DNA of 64,000 bases, taken from positions 186,001 through 250,000 of the forward strand of contig CP075493.1 of assembly GCA_021613535.1 (NCBI GenBank). The letters are read 5' to 3'. This DNA is from Adineta vaga (Eukaryota; Rotifera). Below the pieces are notes generated by a model. It was given only the letters and a program-made list of their open reading frames with translations, searched no databases and had not been told where the DNA came from. Numbering within the stretch: position 1 is the first letter of the stretch; the number at the start of each line of letters is the position of its first letter. Below are positions 11,740-22,864 of this stretch, piece after piece. Both the position numbers and the translations under genes were made by a program.

Positions 11740-12187
11740 GTGAGGCTCGTTAACCTTCATTGGCAGTTCATGACATGGAGTAAACCATTTCAGTTAAAGG
11801 GAAGGCAGGGGAAACTCCCGCTGTATATTCTCAAGCACAATATGATTAACATCAAGATTTCCAATCAAGACAACAGCATGAATGGAGTTCTCAGAGAGAA
11901 TATCTCGCTCGGTAGAGATGGTCATGTACGACAGGTGACCTTCGATCGTCAACAGGCTACTGTCCGAACCAAGAACTCACTCAAAATTGGAACCTGGAAT
12001 GTAAGAACTATGTTTCAAAAAGGAACATTGGAGAACTTAAAGAAAGAAATGCAAAGACTGGAGGTCAATGTGTTAGGCCTATGTGTAGTCAGATGGCTGG
12101 GGCTGGATCTTTCATAACGGATAATTTTACTTTATTCTACATTGGAGGAGATCAGCACGAGAGAGGAGTAGGTATATACCTCTCCCC

Positions 12188-12331
12188 AGATTAAAAGACC
12201 CCTGGTCTTCTAATATGACCCCGCAAAGTTTTGAAATTTTTGGTCTTTTTTGCTGGGAAAAACACAAAATTACTAGGAAAAATATGTCGAAAGGGGTCTT
12301 CTAATATGGGAGGGTCTTTTAATATGGGGAG
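12188..12331. mobile_element. Tiny MITE inside the LINE endonuclease frame
   Basis: The endonuclease reading breaks at GVGIYLSP and resumes at GLALDKEIF. Between them lies ~145 bp whose ends are inverted: ATTAAAAGACC near 12190 and GGTCTTTTAAT near 12313-12323, with a second inverted GGTCTTCTAATATG pair inside. Confidence 0.6.
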
Positions 12332-13426
12332 GGGTTTAGCTCTTGACAAAGAAATCTTCAGGTGTTTGAAAGGCTTCCATACGGTTTCAGACAGAGTTCT
12401 TCTTGTAAAACTCTACGGCAAACCTTTTAACATCTCATTAATTCAATGTTACGCACCGACGGCTAATTATGATGATGATGGCATCACGAGTTTTTATGAA
12501 TATCTAGACAAAGCCTGCAAACAGTGCAACTCAGATGACATCATCTACGTAATGGGCGACTTCAATGAAAAAGTGGGAGATAAAAAAATTGGCAATACAG
12601 TAGGACCTTTTGGTTTAGGAAACGAAAATGATAGAGGAGATAATCTGATAACCTGGTGCCAATGACATAATCTCGTCATCACAAATACATGATTCAAAAT
12701 TCATCCCCGTAGGCTATAGACATGGCGAAGCCCAGGAGGTCGGGTCAGAAATCAAATCGATTATATTATGGTCCATCATCGATACAGGAATTCAATTCTC
12801 TCTTATAAAACATTTGCTGAAGCGGACTGTGGTAGCGATCGTGTCCCAGTTGTCAGTGAAGTTTGAGTAAAATTAAAAAGAATAAAGCAGCCACAGAAAA
12901 ACAAAAAGCTTCAAGTTCACATTCTGAAAACTGATTCAGACTTGAAAGAAAAATTCAGTATCAAAGTACAGAATCGTTTTGAAGCACTAGATGAAGTTAC
13001 AAAGACTGAAGTATAGTGGGAACAGATGAAATCATCCATATTAGCATCTGCTGAAGAAATAATTCCTAAAGCTCAAATAAACAAAAAGAGAAGATGGATG
13101 ACTGACGACATTCTACAACTAATGGAACAAAGATGACTCAAGAAGGCAAACCTACATGAATACAAGTTGTTAGACAAAGAAATCAAAAAGAAATGGTCAG
13201 TACCAAACGAGAAATAGCTGAACGAACAACGTTCAGAAATTGAAAAAAGGTTGAGTGTAAACACTAAATTCGCTCATGAAAAGATCAATGAAATCACGGA
13301 GAAAGCAAGATGTACCAATTAAAGCTGTATTAAATCGAAAAAGGTGACATTCTGGATAGATGGTCAGAATATATAGAAGAACTCTTCGATGATAATAGAG
13401 CTTTTAAACCTAACATAAAGAAAAAC

Positions 13427-14281
13427 ATGGAAGGACCATCAATAATGAAAGACGAGGTGAGACAAACTATGAAGTCAATGAAAGCAAACAAAGTAACAGG
13501 TCCTGATGGAATATCCGTCGAAACGATTGAATGTCTCAACGAACTAGGTGTTGATGTCATGACAAAACTTATAAACAAAATATATGACACAGGTGAAATT
13601 CTAGAAGATCTAACTAAATCTATATTCGTAGCTCTTCCTAAAAAGCCAGAAGCTACCGAATGTGAACTCCATCGCACAATCAGTCTCATGAGTCATATGA
13701 CAAAGATTCTACTTAAGATTCTGATGATGCGCATGAACAATAAAATCAGACCAGAAATAGCAAAAGAACAACATGGTTTCATGGCTGATAAGGGCACTAG
13801 GAATGCAATTTTCATTCTTCGAATGGTAATCGAAAGATCCATAGAAGTCAAATATGACATATATCTCTGCTTTCTCGACAACACAAAACCGCTTGACAAA
13901 GTTAAACATGACAACTTATTCGAAACTCTTGAAAAAATGGATATCGATGGCAAAGATCTCCGATTAATACGTAATCTTAATTGGGATCAAAAAGCTACCA
14001 TAAGGGTAAACATTAAGAGAGGTGTCAGAAAAGGTTGTATTCTATCTCCAGATCTCTTCAACATCTACAGTGAAATGATACTTAGAAATCTAGAAGATGT
14101 AGAAGGAATAAAAATTGGAGGTAATAATTGTAACAATATAAGATATTCAGACGACACTGTATTAATAGCCAGTAATGAACAAGATCTACAGAAAATGATT
14201 GATAGTCTCAAAAGAAAGTATATAGATGGGACTATCACTCAATACCAAGAAAAAAGAATGTGTGAGTATTTCAAAGAATAA
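13427..14281 (+). pseudogene. Reverse transcriptase fragment of RTE LINE
   Basis: The longest intact stretch of the LINE polymerase, 284 codons, covers RT blocks from PDGISVE to just beyond YSDD. The catalytic pair of Asp is present, but the preceding Ala is Ser. The first catalytic Asp region reads FLDNTKPLDKV. In-frame stops lie before it, and a shift follows at about 14230-14280, where the C-terminal part continues in other frames. The piece would not make a full ORF2 product. Confidence 0.75.
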
Positions 14282-15142
14282 AATTCTACCAACATGCAAC
14301 GTAAATATCAATGAAGAACCAATCAAACAAGTTGTTCGCTTCAATTATCTAAGATCTGTCATAACATCAGATGGACGATGTGATGACGATATCAAAAAGA
14401 GAATTGCTCTCTAAACAAGCATTCCAAAAGATGAGTCCAATTCTAAAAAATAGATCCACATCGATCAACACTGAAACTAGAGTTCTTAAATGTAACGTGT
14501 GGTCGGTTCTCTTATATGGATCTGGAAGTTGGGCAATCAGCAAAGAAATGGGGAAACGCTTAGAGGCTACTGAACTGTAGTTCCTAAGAAGGATGCTGAG
14601 TGTACCTCGGACGACAAGAGAAAGCAATGAATAAATATAAAATAGAACGAAATGGAAAAGATGTTTACCGAATAGCATCCGTTATAGGCAACTGAGATTC
14701 CTTCGGCATATAATCCGTAAAGGTTGCTTGTAACATCTGGTATTAGGCGGGAAAATCAACGGAAAGAAATACAAAGGCTGACCAAGAATCAAATACCTCG
14801 AAAAAATGAACATCTGAATTGAAAAATAAGGTTACGAAAAAACAGACTTGCTTCACGCAGCGCAGGACCGAAAAAATTGGCGTATCATATTACCCAATGT
14901 CTGCAACATATAAGGATCATACTACCAGGAAGGGTTAATTTACTATTTATGAAGTTTCGGCATCTTACTGACATACAAGCATCAGTATTTTTACTTTCGA
15001 TCAAAGTAAAAATTATCAGCTTATGAACGAGCTCATAACAAGGAAAAATAAACAATCGCTTTGATTTATTTCGTCAAACTATTGTATAAATATCAGTTTT
15101 ATAGGCGGTTTGCTAGTACAGTATCTTATTGTATCATCTACA

Positions 15143-16164
15143 GTACTTCTCCCTAATAACGACACTAAAATGAAAAGTTCTTCTGTTTTTATCCACGTTC
15201 ATCTATTTTACGACAGATTTCAAACAACTTTATATTTGGGGAATCTTTGCATGACGCTCTTTCGAATGATATATTTTCGCGGAGATATCACCGGTCTACG
15301 ATCATGATGTCTTGCTGTCGTTATCACGTGCTACTTCCATAATAACGACACCCAACTATTTTTTCACCCTAATAACGACACTCAAGCAAAATTTATGCTA
15401 AAAAAGAATCTTTTTCAGGAAAAAGTGTTTTTGACTGGTTTTACTCAGAAATCGATGGCAAGTTCCTTAGTCAACTTTGAAGATCGTCTTAAGTTCTACT
15501 TATATTTAGCAGTTCAGGTCGATTAAATCATGTCATAAGAGAATTCCAATATCAACAAAAATCATCTTGGATTGATGGAAAAAATAGACATTCTTAATAG
15601 CAACACCTAGCAAAATTTTTAACCCTAATAACGACAGTAAGCTGGTTTTGATCGTTCTAGTAATTCTAGCTAATTTTTCCTCTAATAGCGACCCTCAGCC
15701 AATTTTTGACCATAATAACAACGTCCAGCTATTTTTTTACTTCAATAACGACAATAAGCCGATTTTTCATCATCATATTGATTCTTGTTATAGTTGCTGA
15801 AGAATCTATCAACCTTTATTAGGGATGTGTCGTTATTAAGGACAAAAATTAGGTGGACGCCGTTATCAGAACGAAAAATCAGCTTACTGTCGTAATTAGG
15901 GTCAAAAATTAGCTGAGGGTCGCTATTAAGGATGTCTATTTTTTCCATCAATCCAAGATGATTTTTGTTGATATTGGAATTCTCTTATGACATGATTTAA
16001 TCGACCTGAACTGCTAGATATAAGTAGAACTTAAGACGATCTTCAAAGTTGACTAAGGAACTTGCCATCGATTTCTGAGTAAAACCAGTCAAAAACACTT
16101 TTTCCTGAAAAAGATTCTTTTTTAGCATAAATTTTGCTTGCGTGTCGTTGATAGGGAGAAGTAC
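15143..16164. mobile_element. Foldback element with CCCTAATAACGAC arrays
   Basis: The outer ends GTACTTCTCCCTA (15143) and its complement (16152-16164) are inverted. Long arms pair about 15365-15603 with 15925-16145. The motif CCCTAATAACGACA or close variants recurs at about 15151, 15341, 15367, 15622, 15683, 15712 and 15743, then in inverted orientation at about 15820-15930. No coding capacity. Confidence 0.75.
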
Positions 16165-17838
16165 GGTACTAGTTGTGATGTAAAGATATCAATCAAATGT
16201 TTACTTTTAAAAACTACTTTGCACGAAAGATTGAAAGCTAATAAACCAGTAACTTACCGCGAGTGCATCCTGTCGCGACCAGTGGCCTACTGTTTGAATT
16301 TCTTGTTTCGTATCGGTCTCCTAGAAGAAAGAAGCGATAATATTTATTAGGTGAATGATGATCAAACAAAGTCTCTCGCTCTCTTACGAGTTGGTTTTCT
16401 ATAAGGAAAGTTTCTGGTGATCCATTTTCTTCTCTTCAGAAGAGATTGTGAATAATCTCGTTCAAATAAGAAAATAGTTCATGGTAAAGAAATACAGTTA
16501 TGGAAACAAATTCTCGCATAACAAATATGGTTTTGCTGGAAAACGTCGACAAGAGTAATGTCGAAAGAGAGGAATCTGGAGAAAGAAAACGCAATACCGA
16601 AAATATCGAAAAAGAAAAACGGGAAAAGTACAACATCAGAAATAAAAACGTCTTAAAAGAAAAGGACCGAAAATGAAAATGTCGAAATGATCAATGTATT
16701 CCTTATGCTACATCATAAATACTATGTTTTATTAATTTAGAATAGAAAAGACGAGAAAATTGAGAACGTAATAAGATCTTATTTTTTTTCTTTCCGATTC
16801 ATAATGATAAAACAGACCAGTTCTTTTGCGTTGATGTATTTCTTTAGAAAGTTGTAGTGTAGAGTATTAGATCTCATTTGAAAAGCTTTTATTTTTCTTG
16901 ATAGTACTGACGCAAATGCAGATGCATCAGCATCACATTGAATTGGAATATGTGTATTCACCTTGGCCTAATTGTGATAGTTGGAAAACAATATTATTCC
17001 AGGGGGTAATGGTGTGGTTTCTCATAGCATTAACAACAAGTTTCATGCTGAATTAAGCGCGTCAAAAAAAAGACTTCTCAAAACTAAATAGTAAGAACTA
17101 CGCCAATTTTTCAGTGTCAAATGCGAGACACTCCTAGACTCTGACGCTGTATTGACATAGGAGAGTTCCCCTTATGAGGTAGTTTAAACTAGATATCATT
17201 CAAAATGATAAATCTCACAAAGTAATATTTATTTTTTTTGAGAATTGACGAATATAATTAATGATTAGTATAACGACCATCGGCGTTCTTTCCAACACTA
17301 AAACGAAACGTATATGAATATAAAAAAAAGGTTTCACAGAATCCAATGTTTGCTTTCATGTTTGTTAAAACATCTGAAACATGCTTTTTCAAAGGTTTTT
17401 CGTGATAGCGATTTTGCTTCGTTTTTGATAGTATTTTTTTAACTCTAGTTTCGTTTATTGTTTCCATGTCTCCGACTCCGGCATCGATTACTTTGTAATA
17501 TTCTTCATTAGTGAGATCTAATGTGAATTACGTCGTAAAAGAAACTTTCCTATGGCCATATGGCATCAACATCTAGGAATTTCTTGAATTCGACACCGAG
17601 AGCTTAATACAGCTCTTACTATTTCATACCTATAAATCCTGTTTTTGATGTGCTTTAATCTGGTATAAACCTTGTTACCGATGCTGTTTGAAACTACAGC
17701 GTCACCCCCTGAAATAATATCAATTCCCATCCAGCATAAAACTCGAAATAGTCGGATGCTTTTTTGTGAAACACGATCTGAAAGAGAGTGTTGAAGTATT
17801 TTAGGATAGAAATTTGCACCCCCGCTCGCCCCCCCCCC
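16165..17838. other. No gene seen
   Basis: AT-rich sequence. At 16525-16690 the degenerate motif GAAAACGTCGA / GAAAATGTCGAAA repeats; similar motifs, inverted, recur at about 22225-22310. The open frames at 17258-17889 show no family resemblance, and one crosses a poly-C run. Confidence 0.4.
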
Positions 17839-18090
17839 CACAGACTTCAGCGACAGCTTAACTTGCCCCCTCACAGACATGACCGACAAGGTAAAAGAAC
17901 CTCACACACGTTACCGACAAGGTGAATAAACCTCACAGAGGTGACCGACACAAGCAGCGATTCATCACAGACGTTACCGACCGGGGGCGATCATCTATCA
18001 CGGACGTTACCGACAGACTCACTGATTTCATCACAGACGTGACCAACAGACTGACAACCCCATCACAGCGTTACGGGCAGACGCAGTGAG
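17839..18090. repeat. 31-bp minisatellite with core CACAGACGTTACCGAC
   Basis: About eight degenerate units of roughly 31 bp carry a core reading CACAGACGTTACCGAC or CACAGACATGACCGAC. They follow a run of C at about 17828-17839. A single diverged unit preceded by a similar C-rich stretch lies at about 20580-20660, so both may belong to one larger dispersed repeat. Confidence 0.65.
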
Positions 18091-18700
18091 CCCATGTTAA
18101 GGGTGCGGACGCAGTTGAGAGTAGCTTGTTTATATTTTAGATTTACCCACAGTCACCCTCGTTCATTCACACCCTCTATTCATTTATCTGTGAAAATTAA
18201 CACAGATAACTCAGATTTTGGCAATAATCTAAACACAGAACAATTATCGATTAGAGATCTCCGTTGCAATTATATCAACAGATTTATCGTGTTTCACATT
18301 TTTAATCCCACAAGGGATTACGCTGAAAGCTTTTGATAACCAAGTTGCAAATCGCATAGTTTACCTTTGTCATCTGTGGCGAATGATATAGCAATTTGAT
18401 CATTTTTAAATTCACTATTTTCAGAAGCTGAGTCTATGACTATTTTGATGATATATCTATTTAACGTTAGAAAATTTCTTTATTCCATGTAGAATAAAGT
18501 GTGCTGGTGGGATGAAGGCATGGGCGGGATCGCCCCAGTGTCGGTCCCGAGACAGAAAATAAAATATCTGTTTAGGTCGAGCCTGGGATAGAGATCTAAT
18601 TTTTTCTACCTGGTCCCGCAAAGTTGAAGGCTTCCTGTACAATCACACGGCAGATTTCGTTTATAGATCCGTTGATTGGAATGAGAAGAGAAAAATCTTA
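18091..18700. other. No gene seen
   Basis: No gene recognised. The stretch at 18288-18335 (TTAATCCCACAAGGGATTAC and its surroundings) is repeated in diverged form at about 22190-22235, indicating a dispersed repeat. Confidence 0.4.
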
Positions 18701-19319
18701 CAAGGGAACATTCCTAAGTGCCCATTCGCTTTCGAGCAGAGACTGTGCATCTTTTAGACCTTGTTAAATTATGTCCATCCATAAAAGAGTTCATGCCCGA
18801 TGATTGTTTTCGCAGAGATATCGACGTTTTCATAGAATTCCTTTATAGAACCTTACATTTGACAGTATAGTCATACTTTCGAATTTTGATCCGAAACTCC
18901 GTCTACATAAATGACTTAGCTGTACCAGTTTGTACAAAAACTTTTAGGACGTTCGAGTTAACTATATGTGAGATATGGAAGTTTAAAAGACATGCTTGGT
19001 TTATACACTATTTGTGACAAACAGCCCATATGTTGATACCTTTATGTCTGACATATACTTTGCTCAAAAGTTCTGAAATTTTTTGTACAAACTGGTACAG
19101 CTAAGTCATTTATATAGACGGCGTTTCGGATCAAAATTCGAAAGTATGACTATGCTACCAAATGTAAGGTTCTATAAAGGAATTCTATGAAAACGTCGAT
19201 ATCTCTGCGAAAACAATCATCGGGCATGAACTCTTTTATGGATGGACATAATTTATCAAGGTCTAAAAGATGCACAGTCTCCACTCGAAACCGAATGGGC
19301 ACTTAGGGATGTTCCTTTG
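18701..19319. mobile_element. Foldback element, ~240-bp arms
   Basis: Arms 18701-18940 and 19081-19319 are near-identical inverted copies, with a 140-bp loop. The ends read AAGGGAACATTCCTAAGTG and the complement of AAGGAACATCCCTAAGTG. Non-coding. Confidence 0.8.
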
Positions 19320-19676
19320 TTAGAAATTCTATATACGCACACGTTTTGATTATCGTATATTTGAGTAAGATCGTGTTTTGTATAGGCAAAACAGCATAAT
19401 GAACCACTCCCAGAATAATTACAGTAAAGTAATGAGCGCCGAAAGAAGTGTTGTAATGATGTGGAATGCTCTTCAACATTGTATATCAACAGAAAAGGGT
19501 ATACAACGTTGTATTAGCGTCAGAAAATTTTTCAATCTCTGTCATCAAACTTTTATGGAGACGCCGACTAGAATCCGAACTGGAGTAAAGAACGTTTCGG
19601 GATTGTGACTAAATAAATGCGGAAACTTTGGACTTTATCTGAAAGTTACGTGTATTGCAAAAAGTGTATGAAATAG
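19320..19676. other. No gene seen
   Basis: Spacer between a foldback and Helitron-like debris. Overlapping open frames on both strands at 19256-19608 resemble nothing and partly lie in the foldback arm. Confidence 0.35.
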
Positions 19677-20430
19677 AACATATAGGGAAGTCATGGAGGG
19701 ATATCAGTATTTTTTCAATAATTCAGGGACAGTTCGCCCAATCAGACTCATCTTCGAAATCGATCGAGATATTTATGTGACAATACTCTCTAGAAAATTT
19801 CATCACAACTAAATTAACCTTTCAGGAGTTATCATGTAAACGAACGGATGGACGGACACATTGATTGATTCTAGTAGTGCGTTCACTTTTTCCATATGCT
19901 AGAAAAAGTTAGACGTTTCATATCTCTTGTCAATAACATGTTGTTGATACTTTGATCATGTTCAGTTGAAGCCTACCATTTTAAAAAATTGTGTTTTTGA
20001 ATGGATTCCTACACTTTACACCATCTAGCATATTTTTAATGCCTTTGGTAAAGCTAACCAACAGAAAGCTGACTTGGGTGAAATTTCAACCAGGACAGCC
20101 TTCCCCACCGCCTACTTATGTGGCAATACTCTCTTCAACTTGCCCTAGGCCTAGGAAAGTACCATGGAAAGTTTAGTGACCTCAGCTATTACAGGAATTG
20201 AATGAATGGCGAACAGGCAGACGAATATTCTACTTTATATAGAGATATTAAGGAATTTTTCTGTAAATCAACAATGGTACAAACGATTGAGCTCATCTTC
20301 AAACTCGAATGAGATATGGACGAGATGATGCTGTGTACAAAGTTTCATGACAATTGGATCAGTCTTTGAAGAGTTATCGTGTAAACGGACGGACACATTG
20401 ACCGACTCCAGTAGTGTAATCACTTTTTGA
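19677..20430 (-). mobile_element. Helitron-like remnants
   Basis: Two diverged copies (about 19730-19890 and 20275-20425) of a unit with CATC-TTC-AAA and GGACGGACACATTGA motifs flank a third piece at 20060-20245. The third piece resembles the Helitron at 6595-7725: it has GGGTGAAATTTCAACC at 20076-20091 (one mismatch to the Helitron palindrome), a GGAAAGTTTAGTGACC segment, and a 5' end reading A|TCTCTATATAAAG on the minus strand at 20245. Non-coding. Confidence 0.5.
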
Positions 20431-20885
20431 GTACACAACAACTTTGATAATGACATTTTTCAAAATTATTTGGTGTTTTATTTTCGATGTTTCCTTTCTG
20501 ACTTTTTTTCAATCTTTTGTTACCCACGACTTGAAAGTGTTGAAGTGTTTAAGGGTAAAAATTTGGACTCCCTACGCTCCCCTCCCCCACAGACAACTAC
20601 CGATACTGTTCACAGGGTGCTGGTCCTTGTAAAGCATCATAGTCCGTTACCGACGTCTTAACTAATTAATTAACTGTTCAGTACAGATCGTAATAGAAAA
20701 AGCTCTTGTGATAGTGAGGGCGTCAAAAAAACGGTCTGGAGGACATAATATACTGTGACAGACAGGTTCGTGGTACAACAAAGGTCATTCATAACTCAGG
20801 TTTAGTTAAAATACTCACGAAGCACCTTCTCGTCGGACTTCTACGGTATAAAGTAAGGGAAAAGTTTGAGCCATATCTATATATA
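20431..20885. other. No gene seen
   Basis: No gene recognised. A C-rich stretch at about 20565-20590 followed by a minisatellite-like unit resembles 17810-17900. Confidence 0.35.
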
Positions 20886-22131
20886 TTGGGTTGTCAACAA
20901 AGTTCTGTCGTTTTTTTCTAAAATCATGTAGAATAACCTAGAAAGTTCTAGAAGTTTCCATACTAAGGGTATATATATATATAGGACATGAATGTCTTTC
21001 GAATGATAAAAAAATCATCGATATGGACGTTGATGTCGAATCAGAAATAAATCTTTCTCATAGAGAGATTCGGGTGCTTTTACTTCATGAATTTCGTTTG
21101 GGTCACAAAGCAACGGAAGCAGCCAACAACATATGCGGCACGATGGGTCAGGGTCTAGTCTCCACTCGTACCGCGCAACGTTGGTTCAATAATTTCAAGA
21201 ATGGGGATTTAGAACTCGACGATGCACCTCGATCCGGTCGACCAATGGAACTGGATGTGGATTTTCTAAAGCAGCTTATCGAACAAGATCCTCGATCGAC
21301 TTTACGGTGTTTAGCAGAGCAGCTTGGGTGTTCTCATACTACGGTGGAAAAACATCTGAAAGAATTAGGCAAGACCTGAAAATATGGAGTATGGATACCT
21401 CATGAATTATCGTCACATCAACTGCAACAGAGAGTTGATACATGTATGGATTTAATCACATCTCATCGCAACTATCAATTGTTATCCAATCTGATTACTG
21501 GCGATGAGAAGTGGGTGTTGTATGTTAATTACACGCGTGGACGTCAGTGGTTGAGCACTGGTCAAACAGGCGTAGCAACACCGCAGACTGATCCACATCC
21601 TAAGAAGTTGATGCTGAGTGTCTGGTGGAGTATTAAAGGAGTTATTCATTGGGAAATTCTACCAAATGGTTACACCATCACTGCTGATCTGTACTGTCAA
21701 CAATTGGATCGGGTTGCAGAGAAACTCAAAGGAAAGCAGGATCGAGTTTATTTTTTACATGATAACGCAAGACCACACATTGCAAAGTTGACCCGTGAAA
21801 AATTATTGAAGCTTGGTTGGATTACGGTTCCTCATCCACCTTATTCTCCTGACTTGGCTCCAACAGACTACCATTTGTTTCGTTCTCTTTCGAATGATTT
21901 ACATGATAAAAAGTTCAAAGACGAAAGCGATGTCAAAACGGAGCATGTCAAGTTCTTTGATGAAAAATCTCAGGACTTCTACGAGCGCGGGATCATGTCT
22001 CTGCCAGAACGTTAGCGACAAGTGGTAGATAGTAATGGTAAATATATATCTGAAAACTAGTTGTACTTTTGAAGTGAAAAAACAAAAATAAAATTTTTGA
22101 AAAAAACGCCAAAACTTTGTTGACAATCTAA
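20886..22131 (+). mobile_element. Mariner transposon, copy 1
   Basis: A TA-flanked element of 1246 bp. The left end TTGGGTTGTCAACAAAGTT and the complemented right end TTAGATTGTCAACAAAGTT form ~30-bp terminal inverted repeats, with TA duplications at 20884-20885 and 22132-22133. It contains one mariner transposase frame with a single premature stop. Confidence 0.92.
21023..22015 (+). pseudogene. Mariner transposase, one nonsense codon
   Basis: The frame reads through an N-terminal helix-turn-helix region (ends at residue 118) and then the catalytic domain with TGDEKWVLY, HDNARPH and SPDLAPTDYHLF. The third Asp follows the second by exactly 34 residues, the DD34D signature of mariner. A TGA at 21377-21379 replaces the Trp codon found at the same place in copy 2 (GKTWKYG). 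A second stop at 22013-22015 replaces the Trp that follows LPxR in copy 2. Otherwise the frame is continuous, so inactivation looks recent. Confidence 0.9.
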
Positions 22132-22575
22132 TATATATATATATGAATAGACAAATTTTTACTAAAGTAGCAACAATGCGTGTATCGTGTCTCACATTTT
22201 AATCCCACCAAGGATTGCTCTAAAAGTTTTTCGTCTTAGATGTTTCTTTTTATTTCGACGTTTCCCTTGTCGACACTTTTCTTTTTTGTTTGTTCTTCGA
22301 CGTTTTCCAACAACCCCATAAATATCATATATAAAACCACCATGATTCAGACAGATCATTAATTCAAAAACTTCGAAAAATCCTTTAAAATTAATGCGTA
22401 CGTAGGCGAGAAAGGAAGCAAAATATGTCGTACTGGATAATAAATTTCAGTCTAATTGATTCTGTATCAGCTCTTATTTTAACAATTTTTTTTGACAAAG
22501 AAATACTTGTAAAAGTCAGCAACGCAAGCAACGCAAGCAATTAAATGATATTTAATTATTGCAAGAGATGAAGCT
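22132..22575. other. No gene seen
   Basis: Spacer between the mariner and the last NRPS exon. It holds a TA microsatellite (22130-22143) and TTTCGACG-type motifs at 22225-22310 matching those at 16.5-16.7 kb. Confidence 0.4.
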
Positions 22576-22864
22576 TCAATAATTACCCGAATGCTTAACG
22601 AGGCCATCAAGAATAGGTACTAGAGCTCGAACCAAGCTTCGAACTGATGGATTGTCGAAGAGCGTTGCAGCTTTAATGGATACATTAAATCGTTGCTGAA
22701 TTAAAATAATTACTTTCATGACTCCGACTGAACTCCCACCTAGTTCAGTAAATGAAGCATTCGAACTAAATGAACTGGCAACGATCTCTGAAAGCGAGAA
22801 AGCATCGACAAAGATTTGACGCAGTTCATGTTCAAGCTGTTCATCCTCTGGCGTGGTAGCAGAC
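22576..22864 (-). CDS. NRPS-like gene exon 5 (thiolation domain)
   Basis: This exon lies 4.4 kb beyond exon 4. After a TTCTAG acceptor it encodes about 95 residues with FTELGGSSVGVMKVI; the first Ser after GG is the phosphopantetheine site. The following FDNPSVRSLVRAL is a typical end of helix 3 in carrier proteins. A TGA ends the frame at 22576-22578. Confidence 0.88.

Larger units (their letters stand above)
11740..14940 (+). mobile_element. RTE-type LINE retrotransposon, decayed
   Basis: Pieces of one LINE read in order across several stops and shifts. First comes the start of an apurinic endonuclease with KIGTWNVRTM (about 11980), then YAPTANYDDDG and GDFNEKVG (12450-12570). Reverse transcriptase follows at about 13400-14220, with PDGISVE, GVRKGCILSPDLFN and YSDD at 14144-14155. 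Last is a C-terminal tail (about 14290-14900) of the type following RT in RTE elements. The usual Y/F-A-D-D box reads YSDD, and the F-D-Y-S-K-A-F-D-like box is degraded. A ~145-bp MITE sits in the endonuclease frame at 12188-12331. The element cannot encode an intact protein. Confidence 0.8.

Noticed and set aside
17566-17889. 107-codon minus-strand frame with a Gly/Gly-Ala start
   Set aside because: It is driven by the poly-C run and minisatellite edge; no family resemblance.
17839-18090. CRISPR-like array
   Set aside because: The units are degenerate throughout, without constant repeats and unique spacers, and the genome is eukaryotic. The same applies to 60519-60770.
22130-22143. TA-rich run as an origin or promoter
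   Set aside because: A simple TA microsatellite beside the mariner TA target; no other support.
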